A stretch of 32,045 bases of DNA from Lachnospiraceae bacterium (GTDB lineage: Bacteria; Bacillota; Clostridia; Lachnospirales; Lachnospiraceae): positions 1 through 32,045 of the forward strand of contig JAFVAL010000015.1 of assembly GCA_017480565.1 (NCBI GenBank), in the 5' to 3' direction. Each line of letters opens with the position of its first letter. Position 1 is the first letter of the stretch. The translations under genes were made by a program, and so were the position numbers. The notes below the pieces were generated by a model. The model was not told where the DNA came from and ran no database searches. It saw nothing but the letters and a program-made list of their open reading frames with translations. Of the stretch, positions 30,245-32,045 are shown in pieces.

Positions 30245-31494
30245 TTACACAAAGACCGAAAGGAACGCAGGATTGGTACGGGGAAGCGATGCACAAGCGA
30301 ACCGTGATCGAAAAGATGGCAAGTGAGCTCGCAGAGTCCTACCACATGAAAGAGATCATCACGCCTGCATTTGAACATACCGTACTGTTTCAGAGAGGTG
30401 TTGGGGATACCACGGATGTTGTGCAAAAAGAGATGTACACCTTTGAAGATAAGGGCGGAAGAAGTATTACTTTAAAGCCGGAAGGCACTGCGGGTGTGAT
30501 CCGTGCTTATCTGGAAAATAATCTCTATGCGGAGAGTGGTCCGACGAAGCTTTATTATGTGACGCAGGCATTTCGTTACGAGCAGCCGCAGAGCGGAAGA
30601 CTTCGTCAGCATCATCAGTTTGGTGTGGAGTTTATCGGTGCAGAGAGTCCCTTGGCGGAAGTCGAACTGATCACACTGATCACAACCCTGATCTCCAGAC
30701 TGGGACTTAAGGATGCGAAGCTTCACATCAATTCGATTGGCTGTAAAAAGTGCCGGAAGAGCTACAACGATGCGCTTCTTGCCTATTTAACGCAGCACGA
30801 GAGTGAGCTTTGCTCGACCTGCCGTGAGCGTATGAAGAAGAATCCGCTGCGCGTCCTGGACTGCAAGGTGCCGACATGTAAAGAGATTGTCAAGGATGCG
30901 CCTCGTACGATCGATTATCTGGACGATGAATGCAGAGAGCACTTTGAAGAGCTTCAAGGCCTGCTGACTGCAATGAATATTCCTTACGAAATTGATACCG
31001 GCATCGTCAGAGGCCTGGATTACTACACGAAGACTGTGTTTGAGTTCGTCAACTCGGAAGGCTTTACGCTTTGCGGCGGCGGACGTTACGACGGTCTGGT
31101 GCACGAGATCGACGAGAAGCAGGACATTCCTTCCGTCGGCTTTGGTATCGGCATTGAGCGTATCATTTATTTCCTCGAAAAAGAGGGCGTAGAACTGCCT
31201 GCAGAGAAGCCTGTGGAACTTTATGTCGGTATCCTCGGCCAGGAAGCAAAGGCAAGAGCTTATCAGATCGTTACGAAACTGCGTCACGCTGGTGTCATTG
31301 TCGAAACTGACTACATGAACCGCAGCGTGAAAGCGCAGATGAAATATGCAAATAAGATCGGTGCGAAGAATACCGTGATTCTTGGAGAAAATGAACTCGC
31401 AGAGAATAAGGCTGTGGTCAAGAACATGGAAAGTCATGATCAGACCGAAGTGGCACTGGATCGCATCGTTGATTATTTCTTAAAAACAGAGTAA
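30241..31494 (+). CDS. hisS: Histidyl-tRNA synthetase
   Basis: The 417-residue class II synthetase charges tRNA-His. Signatures are [14 protein letters not shown] at the start, [12 protein letters not shown], the motif 2 region [16 protein letters not shown], the HisA loop [13 protein letters not shown] and motif 3 GFGIGIERI, followed by the anticodon-binding domain from about residue 325. The Cys-rich segment ([17 protein letters not shown], then two more Cys) in the insertion region is typical of Firmicute HisRS. The ATG overlaps the upstream stop (ATGA), after GGGGGAGG. The order rel ... hisS-aspS is a conserved Firmicute cluster. Confidence 0.97.
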   Translation: MITQRPKGTQDWYGEAMHKRTVIEKMASELAESYHMKEIITPAFEHTVLFQRGVGDTTDVVQKEMYTFEDKGGRSITLKPEGTAGVIRAYLENNLYAESGPTKLYYVTQAFRYEQPQSGRLRQHHQFGVEFIGAESPLAEVELITLITTLISRLGLKDAKLHINSIGCKKCRKSYNDALLAYLTQHESELCSTCRERMKKNPLRVLDCKVPTCKEIVKDAPRTIDYLDDECREHFEELQGLLTAMNIPYEIDTGIVRGLDYYTKTVFEFVNSEGFTLCGGGRYDGLVHEIDEKQDIPSVGFGIGIERIIYFLEKEGVELPAEKPVELYVGILGQEAKARAYQIVTKLRHAGVIVETDYMNRSVKAQMKYANKIGAKNTVILGENELAENKAVVKNMESHDQTEVALDRIVDYFLKTE

Positions 31495-31512
31495 AAGGGA
31501 AGGGAAAATCTT

Positions 31513-32045
31513 ATGGCAGAGTCAATGAAGGGCTTACACAGAAGCCATCGTGCGACCGAGGTTTCCAAAGAAAACCTTGGTCAGGAAGTTGTTGTCATGG
31601 GTTGGGTGCAGAAGCGCCGTAACTTAGGAGGCATGATTTTTGTCGATTTGAGAGACAGAAGCGGCCTTTTGCAGATCGTATTTGATGAAAATGAAGTCGG
31701 TACCGACGGTTTTGAAAAGGCCGGGAAGTTAAGAAGTGAGTTCGTGATCGCGGTGCGCGGCAATGTAGAACTGCGTGACGGTGCGGTCAACGAGAACTTA
31801 AAGACCGGTGAGATCGAAGTGCGTGCAAGAGAGCTTCGCATTTTATCCGAGGCTGAGACGCCTCCGTTCCCGATTGAAGCAAATTCCCAGACCAAAGAAG
31901 AACTGCGCTTAAAGTACCGTTATCTGGACCTTCGTCGCCCTGACATTCAGCGCATCCTGATGCTTCGCTCCAAAGTGGCGAATTCCGTGCGTCAGTTCTT
32001 GTCAAATGAAGGCTTCTTAGAGATCGAGACCCCGGTTTTGATGAA
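31513..32045 (+). CDS. aspS: Aspartyl-tRNA synthetase, 5' part only
   Basis: This is partial: 177 codons plus two bases, running off the right edge. The translation, from ATGGCAGAGTCAATGAAGGG, includes MKGLHRSHRATEVS, the N-terminal anticodon-binding OB-fold (GQEVVVMGWVQKRRNLGGM, FVDLRDRSGLLQIVF), the connecting ILSEAETPPFPI, LRLKYRYLDLRRP and the start of the catalytic domain, FLEIETPVL (class II motif 1). It is the bacterial AspRS type. The ribosome site is AGGGAAGGG in the 18-base gap after hisS, so it belongs to the same operon. Discriminating or non-discriminating character cannot be decided from this fragment. Confidence 0.93.
   Translation, partial: MAESMKGLHRSHRATEVSKENLGQEVVVMGWVQKRRNLGGMIFVDLRDRSGLLQIVFDENEVGTDGFEKAGKLRSEFVIAVRGNVELRDGAVNENLKTGEIEVRARELRILSEAETPPFPIEANSQTKEELRLKYRYLDLRRPDIQRILMLRSKVANSVRQFLSNEGFLEIETPVLM

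Noticed and set aside
30787-31437. 216-codon minus-strand open frame inside hisS
   Set aside because: It lies opposite a fully conserved synthetase; codon bias of the plus strand explains the open frame.

Overview
The window looks like a chromosomal segment of a low-to-mid GC Clostridia, most likely a Lachnospiraceae-type gut Firmicute. The evidence is strong AAGGAGG-type ribosome sites, consensus sigma-A promoters with 17-bp spacers, a T-box leader in front of thrS, a class D-like sortase, a BY-kinase capsule module, a split transketolase, and a Clostridia-style rel / metallo-hydrolase / hemZ / hisS / aspS run. This placement is inferred from protein families and gene order, not from a search. 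I see no insertion sequence, phage, CRISPR array, rRNA or replication origin.

Layout, left to right. (1) 57-686: a cytoplasmic-looking C39/papain-like cysteine protease-fold protein, preceded by a terminator. (2) 695-5166: one apparent operon behind a near-consensus promoter, holding a CpsB tyrosine phosphatase, a Wzz/CapA chain-length protein, a CpsD/CapB tyrosine kinase, a small secreted protein with a non-canonical sorting-like tail, a sortase, and an unknown multi-pass membrane protein; a strong terminator closes it. No glycosyltransferase is present. (3) 5193-8820: nfeD and an SPFH protein with an 11-residue tandem repeat, then a small conserved protein, coaX and dusB. (4) 8840-11613: asd and uraA, each with its own promoter and terminator. 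(5) 11605-17337: an oligopeptide-type ABC transporter (lipoprotein, two permeases, one polypeptide with two fused ATPases) ending in an unknown membrane-anchored protein. (6) 17359-19481: a T-box-controlled thrS that encodes a ThrRS without the N-terminal TGS domain. (7) 19494-20175: a lone tRNA-Gln(CUG) and a minus-strand TerB-like gene, the only clear minus-strand gene. (8) 20371-23413: split transketolase and transaldolase. (9) 23435-32045: nucleoside hydrolase, apt, rel (bifunctional alarmone enzyme), metallo-beta-lactamase-fold hydrolase, hemZ, an HD-GYP protein, hisS, and the first 177 codons of aspS, which runs off the right end.

How the parts may work together. The region 20.4-25.0 kb reads as a nucleoside and pentose salvage neighbourhood: hydrolysis of nucleosides yields ribose for the transketolase/transaldolase branch and bases that could feed PRPP-dependent salvage by Apt. 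The region 25.1-32.0 kb joins the stringent response with tRNA charging. The most unusual unit is the operon at 0.7-5.2 kb, where the tyrosine-phosphorylation switch normally used for capsule length control is joined to a sortase and its likely surface substrate.
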